NCBI GenBank assembly: GCA_943325425.2
Contig: CALPPJ020000116.1
Location: forward strand, 1 to 5,541
DNA from: Bifidobacterium breve
Lineage (GTDB): Bacteria; Actinomycetota; Acidimicrobiia; Acidimicrobiales; Ilumatobacteraceae
Reading direction: 5' to 3'
DNA: 5,541 nucleotides
Within the stretch, counting starts at the first letter, position 1; every line of letters starts with the position of its first letter. A program made the position numbers and the translations under genes. The notes under the pieces were generated by a model. It had not been told where the DNA came from and did not search any database. It saw only the letters and a list, made by a program, of their open reading frames with translations. Positions 1 through 5,541 of the stretch are shown piece after piece.

Positions 1-2014
1 ACCGGGCTGCAAACATTTGGTTACTTGGCTGCGATTCGGGTTCGTCATGTGAATCTGAAAGTCGAAATCGGTGACGCACCTTTGAGAGCAACGGGAAAAC
101 GCCAACTGCCGCAAGTACACACAGAGCAGGTTCGGCCGGAACTCGAAAACGCGTCGTGCCATAGGCATACATCGCGGTCAGCGTGACATTGATGAATAAA
201 GCCCCAAGAGGCAACAATCCAGCACGACGTTTACGAATGAGCCACGCCCCATACAACGAGGCGGCTGCCAAGCCGTAGTACATAAAGAGGCCAGCTCGTG
301 CGGCATTTTTGTCGCGACCCTCAATGGGAGCGAATTCTGTGTTTTGCCACGGACGGAAAAGTTCCCATTGGCGACCGACTCGGGCCGCAACAACCTTGGG
401 TAGTTCGCTGATGTGGTCTTTGGCGTAGTCAAATCCCTTCTCTCGCCAATAGAGAGATTTCTGGGCTTCATCGCCCGTTGCGTCTTTTCCTTCACGACGT
501 AATTGTTCTTGGCAATCAAATAACCAAAAGCCCAAAAACTTTCCGGAGTAGGCCTCGTCGCAATTTGCGTAGACGAATAATTCATTGCCATTTGTTGATA
601 GTGGAACTAGTTCCTCAAACGATCGAGCATTGCGAATAAACCACGGCGCCAAAACAATGAGGCACGCCAAAGCGGCCACGGCAATATTTTTGATTCGTGT
701 TCGAAGTTCCACATCATGTTGAAGCAGAATCCACGGAGTAATCAATAAAACTGAAAGCAAAAGTCCTTCGCCCCGGGCAAGTGCTGCAAGAGCAACAAGT
801 GCACCCATCGCAAGAGCCCATCGGTACTGCGCTGACTTTCGTTTGGTGTCGCGCCAGCAGTAGGCGGCGTAGACCGTGGCAGTAGTGCATACCGCCATGA
901 GACCTTCGGGAAACATCACGCCGTCGACAAGCCACAAATTGGGATAAATCGCGGCCAAGATCATGGCGAGAAGAGCGACAGAGTTTTGATGTTTTTCTGG
1001 TGCAACTCGTCGCGCTACTAATCCGACAAGGGCAACTACTGCGGTTCCGATTAAGAGTGACAAGAACTTGTGGTCGAAATAGGTTGTGCCACCAAGTCGA
1101 GAACTAAATGAAAGCACAAGTGGGTAGAGCGGTCCATGGAGTGCACTGGCATACCAATCTTGGTAAGCGATGAAATTAAGGGGTTCGGGAAACCCGTGTC
1201 CCGTCGCTAGCAAATTGGCGGTCGAATGATAGAAAAGTGGATCTCCGCCGTCAGTTCGAGTTGGTGCGACAACGAGCAAAGTTCCTAGTCGCACGACGAG
1301 GGCCATCGCCAAAACGCCGATGAACGAGGTGCGAAAAGTTGGCATGGTCAACTTATTGCATAGGGCAAGAGTCGCGATGAACCAGATACCAAGAATGAGC
1401 AATAAACCAAGAGTGACCGAGGTGACCGCTGACCACAGAAAACTAGTGAGTTGTGGTCCAACAAGAGTGATCACGTTGCCGTCTGAGTCGAAAGTGATGC
1501 GTTCAACATGTTGGCGGGTGATGAGGTCTATGGCGAGACGTGAGAAGAGAAAGAGGCCAGGGGCAACGAATGCGAGCACTGTTGCGAGGCGATGAGAAAA
1601 CGCAGATTTGAAAAGTGGAAGAGATTGAAAGAAATCTGATATTGGGCGTCCGCGAATGATGGTGATCACCAGGGCGATGAACGCGAGCAGGCAGGCGAGG
1701 CCAACAGATGGGCCTACAAACGGTTCGCTTTGTTGAAAGAAGAGCGCCGTCGTCACGAGGTGTCGTGGTGAAATATCTAATTGTGGTTGAGTGATCAGAA
1801 CTCCGAGAAGAACTATCCACCACGTGACATAACTGAGAGCCAGGGTCGCTACGAGTCGTCGTCGAATCGAAGGTTCAGGGTGCAGGTGCAGTACGCAGGC
1901 ATGACCGATAACGACCACAGTTGCAATTGCCACAATGCCAAAGACCCAATCGAACCATTGCGGACGGGCACTTCCTTCATTGAGGCATGCCGTCAATACG
2001 CAAAGTCGAATCAA
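1..2014 (-). CDS. Polytopic GT-C (GT39/ArnT-like) membrane glycosyltransferase with long N-terminal extension, 3' end cut by window
   Basis: The minus frame stays open from a TGA at 2083-2081 to the left edge; from the first TTG (2014) it gives 671 residues. Residues ~224-671 resemble GT-C enzymes, which move a sugar from a polyprenyl-phosphate donor on the outer membrane face. Visible features are a first helix (~229-250), then an acidic outer loop RTDGGDPLFYH with D255 and D258 as candidate catalytic Asp. Next come TANLLATGHGF, HGPLYPL (~293-299), LARGEGLLL (~412-420), a large loop at ~460-570, and RFRVPAEP (~622-629) before a last helix and a hydrophilic tail. Residues 1-223 add about five hydrophobic helices and a polar loop (~165-190) that I cannot assign. 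The start is uncertain: no ATG occurs before M224, and neither TTG (2014, 1996) has a Shine-Dalgarno site. It is divergent from the plus-strand operon. Membrane glycosyltransferase is fairly sure; substrate unknown. Confidence 0.8.
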   Translation of the reverse strand, partial: MIRLCVLTACLNEGSARPQWFDWVFGIVAIATVVVIGHACVLHLHPEPSIRRRLVATLALSYVTWWIVLLGVLITQPQLDISPRHLVTTALFFQQSEPFVGPSVGLACLLAFIALVITIIRGRPISDFFQSLPLFKSAFSHRLATVLAFVAPGLFLFSRLAIDLITRQHVERITFDSDGNVITLVGPQLTSFLWSAVTSVTLGLLLILGIWFIATLALCNKLTMPTFRTSFIGVLAMALVVRLGTLLVVAPTRTDGGDPLFYHSTANLLATGHGFPEPLNFIAYQDWYASALHGPLYPLVLSFSSRLGGTTYFDHKFLSLLIGTAVVALVGLVARRVAPEKHQNSVALLAMILAAIYPNLWLVDGVMFPEGLMAVCTTATVYAAYCWRDTKRKSAQYRWALAMGALVALAALARGEGLLLSVLLITPWILLQHDVELRTRIKNIAVAALACLIVLAPWFIRNARSFEELVPLSTNGNELFVYANCDEAYSGKFLGFWLFDCQEQLRREGKDATGDEAQKSLYWREKGFDYAKDHISELPKVVAARVGRQWELFRPWQNTEFAPIEGRDKNAARAGLFMYYGLAAASLYGAWLIRKRRAGLLPLGALFINVTLTAMYAYGTTRFRVPAEPALCVLAAVGVFPLLSKVRHRFRLSDSHDEPESQPSNQMFAAR

Positions 2015-2083
2015 ACTGGCGGCACCGAGGAGTGCGGCCGGACGACGAATAGTTGAGAAAAGGGACGATGAACTGATTGTTCA

Positions 2084-2089
2084 ATGTTA
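2084..2089 (-). promoter_or_regulatory. Candidate -10 element for the minus-strand glycosyltransferase
   Basis: Read on the minus strand this is TAACAT, a fit to TANNNT. No matching -35 hexamer lies 16-18 bases upstream. Transcription would start at about 2078-2077, inside the open frame of the glycosyltransferase. This is a weak, single-motif call. Confidence 0.2.
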
Positions 2090-2091
2090 GA

Positions 2092-2102
2092 CAGTCGGAC
2101 TG
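2092..2102. repeat. Short perfect dyad CAGTC-G-GACTG in the divergent promoter region
   Basis: Two five-base arms are inverted around a single central G. It lies next to the candidate minus-strand -10 and about 70 bases upstream of the plus-strand GTG, a reasonable place for an operator. Arms this short occur by chance, and the one-base spacer argues against an RNA hairpin. Confidence 0.2.
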
Positions 2103-2135
2103 CAGCGCTTAGGGAGCATGGGCGAGTGAAATGAC

Positions 2136-2163
2136 CTGAAAATGGGCGGGTAGATGGTACTTT
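2136..2163 (+). promoter_or_regulatory. Candidate promoter of the plus-strand operon
   Basis: CTGAAA (2136-2141) matches four of six bases of the -35 consensus. A 16-base spacer separates it from TACTTT (2158-2163), which fits the TANNNT -10 pattern. Transcription would then begin at about 2170-2173, on or next to the GTG start of the first gene, which suggests a leaderless mRNA. No Shine-Dalgarno sequence precedes that GTG. The motif is short and could occur by chance. Confidence 0.3.
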
Positions 2164-2172
2164 CGTGGTGTC

Positions 2173-2832
2173 GTGAATACCTCCCGCCCTTCTTTTGTCC
2201 GCCAAGTTAAGCCTCATATGAAGCTTGTAGGGGTGTTGCTGGCTGGAGTGCTTTTGGCGCTCTACTGGTGGTGGCCGGGACTGGTTGGAGCCGGAGATCC
2301 TGCGACGCGACCGTCAGTTTTGGTGATGGGCAATGGAGATCTGAAAGAAGCTCAAACCGTCGTCAGTCGACGGTTGATCGAAGAGGGCTACACGGTGGCA
2401 TGGGTTGATGCGCCGACATTATGGTGCGACATCGCAGATGCATTTGCCGATACCGCAATACAGCCGAGTCAGGCCATTGTTGTATACGTTGACTCAACGG
2501 CTGCAACGGCAACGTGTTCTGTATCTCCCGATGAGGTTGCTTTGCGTATTGGTGAAGCCGCGAAAGAGTTAACTCAGGCGCGACTAGTTGTGGTGACAGG
2601 TCTTTCTGAAGAACCAGATGTAGTTGTTGAAGCAATGAGCGAAAACGGAATCCGTATTGTTGACCCGTCGGATTTGCTTGGCGGTGTTGACGAGCGCATG
2701 GATTGTTTGTGGTGGGATGATTGCATTCCCGACGGCAAGGGCTTTGGATATGTCATCGTTCGGGACAGCGACGGTTTGACTTTGGCTGGTCAACAGCGAG
2801 TCGCACGAATGATTGTGGCGAGTGTTCAATGA
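2173..2832 (+). CDS. Membrane-anchored extracytoplasmic SGNH-like protein lacking usual catalytic residues
   Basis: 219 residues, starting at GTG 2173; the alternative ATG at 2218 (M16) would still keep the membrane anchor. A short basic N-terminus leads into one hydrophobic segment (~18-38, LVGVLLAGVLLALYWWWPGL), so the rest should lie outside the membrane. The order of elements recalls SGNH/GDSL hydrolases. A strand VLVMG with NGD (49-56) sits where GDS is usual. Further strands follow at AIVVYVD (~101-107), ARLVVVTG (~136-143) and GIRIVD (~159-164). A C-terminal VRDSDGLTLAGQQRVA (196-211) resembles block V, usually DGxHxxxxG. The nucleophile Ser is absent and the block V His is replaced by Leu or Thr, so it is probably inactive or a binding protein. 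Cys 85, 115, 178 and 184 could form two disulfides. First gene of the operon; its stop overlaps the next start as ATGA. The fold call is tentative, from pattern only. Confidence 0.75.
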   Translation: MNTSRPSFVRQVKPHMKLVGVLLAGVLLALYWWWPGLVGAGDPATRPSVLVMGNGDLKEAQTVVSRRLIEEGYTVAWVDAPTLWCDIADAFADTAIQPSQAIVVYVDSTAATATCSVSPDEVALRIGEAAKELTQARLVVVTGLSEEPDVVVEAMSENGIRIVDPSDLLGGVDERMDCLWWDDCIPDGKGFGYVIVRDSDGLTLAGQQRVARMIVASVQ

Positions 2833-3983
2833 ATGCGCAATTGTCGTTGCAAAACATGGCCGAGGAAATGCTGGCTCGGCAAGTACGCAAAATTCATGTC
2901 ATCGCATGGCGCGACTTTGACGATGCTGAAGCAGGGGGATCCGAAAAGCATGCTGACGAATTCATGTCGCGTTGGCAAGAAGCCGGGTTGTCAATAGTTC
3001 ATCGCACGTCGTTGGCTTCTGGCCAACCCACGACGAGTCAACGCCATGGATATGAAGTGATTCGCCGTGGAGGGCGGATGACAGTTTTCCCGCGAGTGAT
3101 GCTCAGCGAAGTGACGCGCCGAATGGGCGACTACGACGCATTGGTTGAAATTTGGAATGGTGTTCCGTGGCTCTCGCCGTTGTGGTGCCGTAAACCCAAG
3201 TTGTTGATCTTGCATCACGTTCACGGGCCGATGTGGAACCAAATGTTCCCCCGACCGATTGCAGCAATCGGGCGAGCGCTCGAGACGCGCATCGCGCCAC
3301 CGTTTTACCGTCGGATGCCGACCGTGACCACTTCAGATGACAGCCGTCAGGAATTGCTGCATTTGGGATGGAAGCCAGAGATGGTCAGCACTGGTCCGGT
3401 TGGTGTGGACGAGTTTTTCACTCCTGGCGAAAGTAAGACCTTGCATCCATCAATTGTTGCGGTCGGACGTCAGGCTCCGGTGAAACGATTTATCGAACTG
3501 CTTGAACAGGTGAAAATAGTGCGTCGCCGTATTCCTGAAGCGACATTAACGCTGATCGGTGACGGTCCTGATCGTGGATTAATCGAGCAATGGATCAAAC
3601 GCGAAGATGCGCACGACTGGGTGACCTTGACTGGTCGTATTTCGCGCGAAGAACTACGTTCGTACTATCGACGTTCATGGTTGATGACGAGTGCGTCGTT
3701 GGCTGAAGGTTGGGGTTTGGTGCTCACGGAAGCGGCAGGATGTGGAACGCCGGCTGTCGCAACTGACATTGGTGGTCATCGTTGTTCGGTGATTCATGGA
3801 GAAACTGGGTTATTGACATCAATCAATGAACTTGGCCAAGTAATGACTGAGGTGCTGGAGAATCGCGAACTGCGAGAACGCTTAGGGCGGCAGGCCGAAA
3901 CTCGATCGCGCACCTTGACTTGGGATGCGCTAGCTGCGGGAGTTCTTGAACCGTTGTATCGACAAACGGTACAACGGCATTAA
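2829..3983 (+). CDS. GT4-family glycosyltransferase (GT-B fold), cytoplasmic
   Basis: 384 residues. It should transfer a sugar from a nucleotide-sugar donor to a growing glycan on the inner membrane face. The N-terminal domain shows IHVIAWRDF, then AEAGGSEKHADEF (~33-45), the glycine-rich acceptor-side loop of GT4 enzymes, and later HHVHGPMW (~129-136) and VTTSDDSRQEL (~166-176). The C-terminal domain has the IVAVGRQAPVKRF donor-domain opening (~209-221), TLIGDGPDR (~241-249), VTLTGRIS (~265-272), the E-x7-E pair E293/E301 in AEGWGLVLTEAAGCGTPAVA, and HGETGLL (~323-329). Length is usual for the family. The start ATG at 2829 overlaps the previous stop (ATGA), with a weak GGCGAG six bases upstream; the frame is open further upstream, but that region overlaps the preceding gene and does not look like GT4. 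No membrane segment. The family is certain, the sugar and acceptor are not known. Confidence 0.95.
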   Translation: MNAQLSLQNMAEEMLARQVRKIHVIAWRDFDDAEAGGSEKHADEFMSRWQEAGLSIVHRTSLASGQPTTSQRHGYEVIRRGGRMTVFPRVMLSEVTRRMGDYDALVEIWNGVPWLSPLWCRKPKLLILHHVHGPMWNQMFPRPIAAIGRALETRIAPPFYRRMPTVTTSDDSRQELLHLGWKPEMVSTGPVGVDEFFTPGESKTLHPSIVAVGRQAPVKRFIELLEQVKIVRRRIPEATLTLIGDGPDRGLIEQWIKREDAHDWVTLTGRISREELRSYYRRSWLMTSASLAEGWGLVLTEAAGCGTPAVATDIGGHRCSVIHGETGLLTSINELGQVMTEVLENRELRERLGRQAETRSRTLTWDALAAGVLEPLYRQTVQRH

Positions 3984-5541
3984 TGGTTACTGTTCGCACC
4001 TCTGAGTACGCTGAGAATATGCCGTCCGAAACACGCTCTCGGTCATCGTGGTATTTCATTGCTGGCTTGAGCGTTGTCGTCATGATTCCTGCCGTGATGG
4101 CTTTGGTGGCGGTGTTGACCAAAGGAAGTTGGTATCCAGCCGGAGATATGGCGCAAGCCGAATTGCATATGCGCGGTTTCTTTTCGCATCCACCACTTGT
4201 CGGCGCGGCTGGTCGCATCGTGGGAGATTCTGGATTGCAGGGATCACATCCGGGACCCGGTTTATGGGTCGCGATGTTACCTGTGTATGTCCTCGGTGGT
4301 CGCAGCAGCGCTGCATTGATGGTGGCTGTGTTGAGCGTTCATGCAGTGTCCGTGGTGGCGGCATTGCATCTAGCGCGGCGACGTGGCGGAAAACTGCTGG
4401 CTTGTCTCGTTGCCGCGGTGTTGGTGTTACATATGAGGTCGGCAGGGCCTGATTTCTTGATTGAACCTTGGAATCCATGGTTGGCAGTGTTTGCGTTCTT
4501 AGTGTTCGTGTTTTTGATCGGTGAAATCGTGGCTCCGATTGGTGTGGGCCTCGCTAGCCGTCGCTTGGTTATTGCAACAACATTGGTCGGCAGTTATTGC
4601 ATTCAATGCCATGCCGGATACTCGGTGTTAGTCGGTGGGTTGATGGGCTTTGCGCTGATTTCACTGTGGATACAAGATCGGAAACCGAGAGCGACAAACT
4701 CAGTCAGCGCTCGCTCTCTTGGCGCGATCGCTATCGCCTTTGGGGGCACCTTGTTTGTGGCATGGCTACCACCTTTGCTTGATCAGTGGCGACGTGATCC
4801 CGGAAACTTGACGATCCTTTGGCAACACTTCGGATCTCCTTCAGAACCGACCATCGCGCTGAGCGATGCCATGCGGGTGATCGCTACTCAAGCCAATGTG
4901 CTGGGACCGTGGCTGACTCAACCTGGTGCAAATGCGCCCTCTGAAACGTGGGCGCAATATCTAGGATTTTTTGCTTTTTGTGGCCTGTGGCTCTATGGAA
5001 CCGTGTCGGTCCGAAAAGCAGGTTTGCGATCTTTGTACCAATGGCAGTTAACGCTCGGACTGGCCGCGGCACTGGGAGTTTTTTCAGTGATGCGAATCTT
5101 TGGACCGTATTACGAATACACCATTCGTTGGTTCTGGATCATTGCTGGTCTGATTGTTGTTTCTTCAATTGTTGCGGCGACGAGATCAACGAAAACGATG
5201 GCATCAACTTTGTCACTCATGAAGGCAAACCGACCAAGGCGCCTTGTTGTTGTGATGCTCGCTCTCGTTGTTGTGGCTCAATCCAGTTGGCAGATCGTTG
5301 ACGAAACGAAAAAGCCAGGTCGAACCGAATCAGACATATTGGCGGAACTCGTACCGCAATTATCCGATCGTCTCAATAGCGACGAGGTGTACCTACTGAA
5401 AATGTACGATGCGTACACTTTGGACGCGACCGGTTTCGGAACAGTTCTAGAGCTTGAGCGGCGTGGATTCACTGTTGGGGTCGAGTCATTTCGTGGTGCC
5501 GCGGCCTTGCCCCACCGGATTGTTTTTGAAGAACAGGCAGA
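3983..5541 (+). CDS. Polytopic GT-C-like membrane protein, 3' end cut by window
   Basis: 519 codons, still open at the right edge. ATG 3983 overlaps the preceding stop as TAATG, which points to translational coupling; a second ATG lies at 4019 (M13). After a polar N-terminus come about eleven hydrophobic segments, beginning ~24-46 and ending ~419-434. The first outer loop holds GDMAQAELHMRGFF (~54-67) and GSHPGPGLWVAMLPVYVLGG (~87-106). An acidic residue after helix 1 and a HPGP-type motif before helix 2 are typical of GT-C glycosyltransferases; D55 is the best catalytic Asp candidate. EPWNPWLAVFAF (~161-172) continues this pattern, and a long outer loop lies at ~267-322. After the last helix, ~85 hydrophilic residues form an extracytoplasmic part containing DEVYLLKMYDAYTLDATGFG (~467-486). 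It probably adds a lipid-carried sugar outside the membrane. Polytopic membrane protein is certain, glycosyltransferase activity likely. Confidence 0.82.
   Translation, partial: MVTVRTSEYAENMPSETRSRSSWYFIAGLSVVVMIPAVMALVAVLTKGSWYPAGDMAQAELHMRGFFSHPPLVGAAGRIVGDSGLQGSHPGPGLWVAMLPVYVLGGRSSAALMVAVLSVHAVSVVAALHLARRRGGKLLACLVAAVLVLHMRSAGPDFLIEPWNPWLAVFAFLVFVFLIGEIVAPIGVGLASRRLVIATTLVGSYCIQCHAGYSVLVGGLMGFALISLWIQDRKPRATNSVSARSLGAIAIAFGGTLFVAWLPPLLDQWRRDPGNLTILWQHFGSPSEPTIALSDAMRVIATQANVLGPWLTQPGANAPSETWAQYLGFFAFCGLWLYGTVSVRKAGLRSLYQWQLTLGLAAALGVFSVMRIFGPYYEYTIRWFWIIAGLIVVSSIVAATRSTKTMASTLSLMKANRPRRLVVVMLALVVVAQSSWQIVDETKKPGRTESDILAELVPQLSDRLNSDEVYLLKMYDAYTLDATGFGTVLELERRGFTVGVESFRGAAALPHRIVFEEQA

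Larger units (their letters stand above)
2015..2172. promoter_or_regulatory. Divergent intergenic region between the two transcription units
   Basis: This stretch of about 160 bases separates the minus-strand glycosyltransferase from the plus-strand operon, so it should hold both promoters. It contains TANNNT hexamers on both strands and an 11-base dyad at 2092-2102. I see no convincing conserved coding frame in it, except that the minus frame of the glycosyltransferase remains open up to 2080, so its left part could be coding if a rare start codon is used. The role is inferred from gene orientation, not from a strong motif. Confidence 0.55.

Noticed and set aside
178..935. ATG-started minus-strand frames at 178-591 and 714-935
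   Set aside because: They lie wholly within the GT-C gene in another frame of the same strand. The GT-C frame carries hydrophobic helices and family motifs; these do not.
1660..1671. 12-base perfect palindrome TGGTGATCACCA
   Set aside because: It lies inside the coding region, encodes ordinary residues of a membrane helix, and has no second copy that I saw. Chance is the simplest explanation.
1800..2014. Acyltransferase-3 identity for the N-terminal membrane block of the minus-strand protein
   Set aside because: A helix ending in GH (residues 37-38) recalled that family, but the R-x10-H motif is absent and no other acyltransferase motif follows.
1503..2056. Short open frames on both strands within 1320-2056, including ATG-started ones
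   Set aside because: They overlap the long minus-strand frame, are rich in Arg, Ser, Thr and Pro with no domain pattern, and are explained as out-of-frame readings of the membrane protein gene.
2721..2828. Upstream 36-codon extension of the GT4 frame from ATG 2721
   Set aside because: This segment overlaps the end of the SGNH-like gene, is unlike GT4 N-termini, and the ATGA junction at 2829 gives a normal start and length.
4048..4452. Open frames on both strands within 4048-4478
   Set aside because: They shadow the GT-C-like gene; the 3983 frame is continuous to the window edge with a regular pattern of membrane helices.
1..5541. Defence system, CRISPR array, mobile element or RNA gene
   Set aside because: No direct repeats with spacers, transposase or integrase motifs, tRNA-like cloverleaf or rRNA stretches were seen; nearly all bases are explained by four envelope-glycan type genes.

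Overview
The window is a tightly packed stretch of a bacterial chromosome with about 50% GC. It holds four protein genes and one short divergent intergenic region. Protein style, overlapping stop/start junctions, GTG/TTG starts and weak or absent Shine-Dalgarno sites suggest an Actinomycetota member with moderate GC, perhaps an aquatic Acidimicrobiia lineage. That taxonomic call is an inference; no marker gene is present.

Left part, minus strand (1 to about 2014): one long open frame, cut by the left edge, encodes a polytopic membrane protein. Its last ~450 residues look like a GT-C fold (GT39/ArnT-like) glycosyltransferase. These follow an in-frame, mostly hydrophobic N-terminal block of ~220 residues that I cannot assign. 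Its start codon is unclear.

Middle (about 2015-2172): a divergent promoter region of about 160 bp.

Right part, plus strand (2173 to the right edge): three genes in a compact operon. The first is a membrane-anchored extracytoplasmic protein with a degenerate SGNH-hydrolase-like layout. The second is a cytoplasmic GT4 glycosyltransferase, joined by an ATGA overlap. The third is a polytopic GT-C-like membrane protein with an extracytoplasmic C-terminal part, joined by a TAATG overlap and cut by the right edge.

Together they look like part of a cell-envelope glycan locus. The GT4 enzyme would act on the inner face from a nucleotide sugar. The two GT-C-like proteins would act on the outer face from polyprenyl-phosphate sugars. 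The anchored SGNH-like protein would work, or only bind, outside the membrane. I see no RNA gene, CRISPR array, insertion sequence, attachment site or clear terminator. Nothing proves a new system; the most unusual items are the SGNH-like protein without its catalytic residues and the large N-terminal extension on the minus-strand glycosyltransferase.
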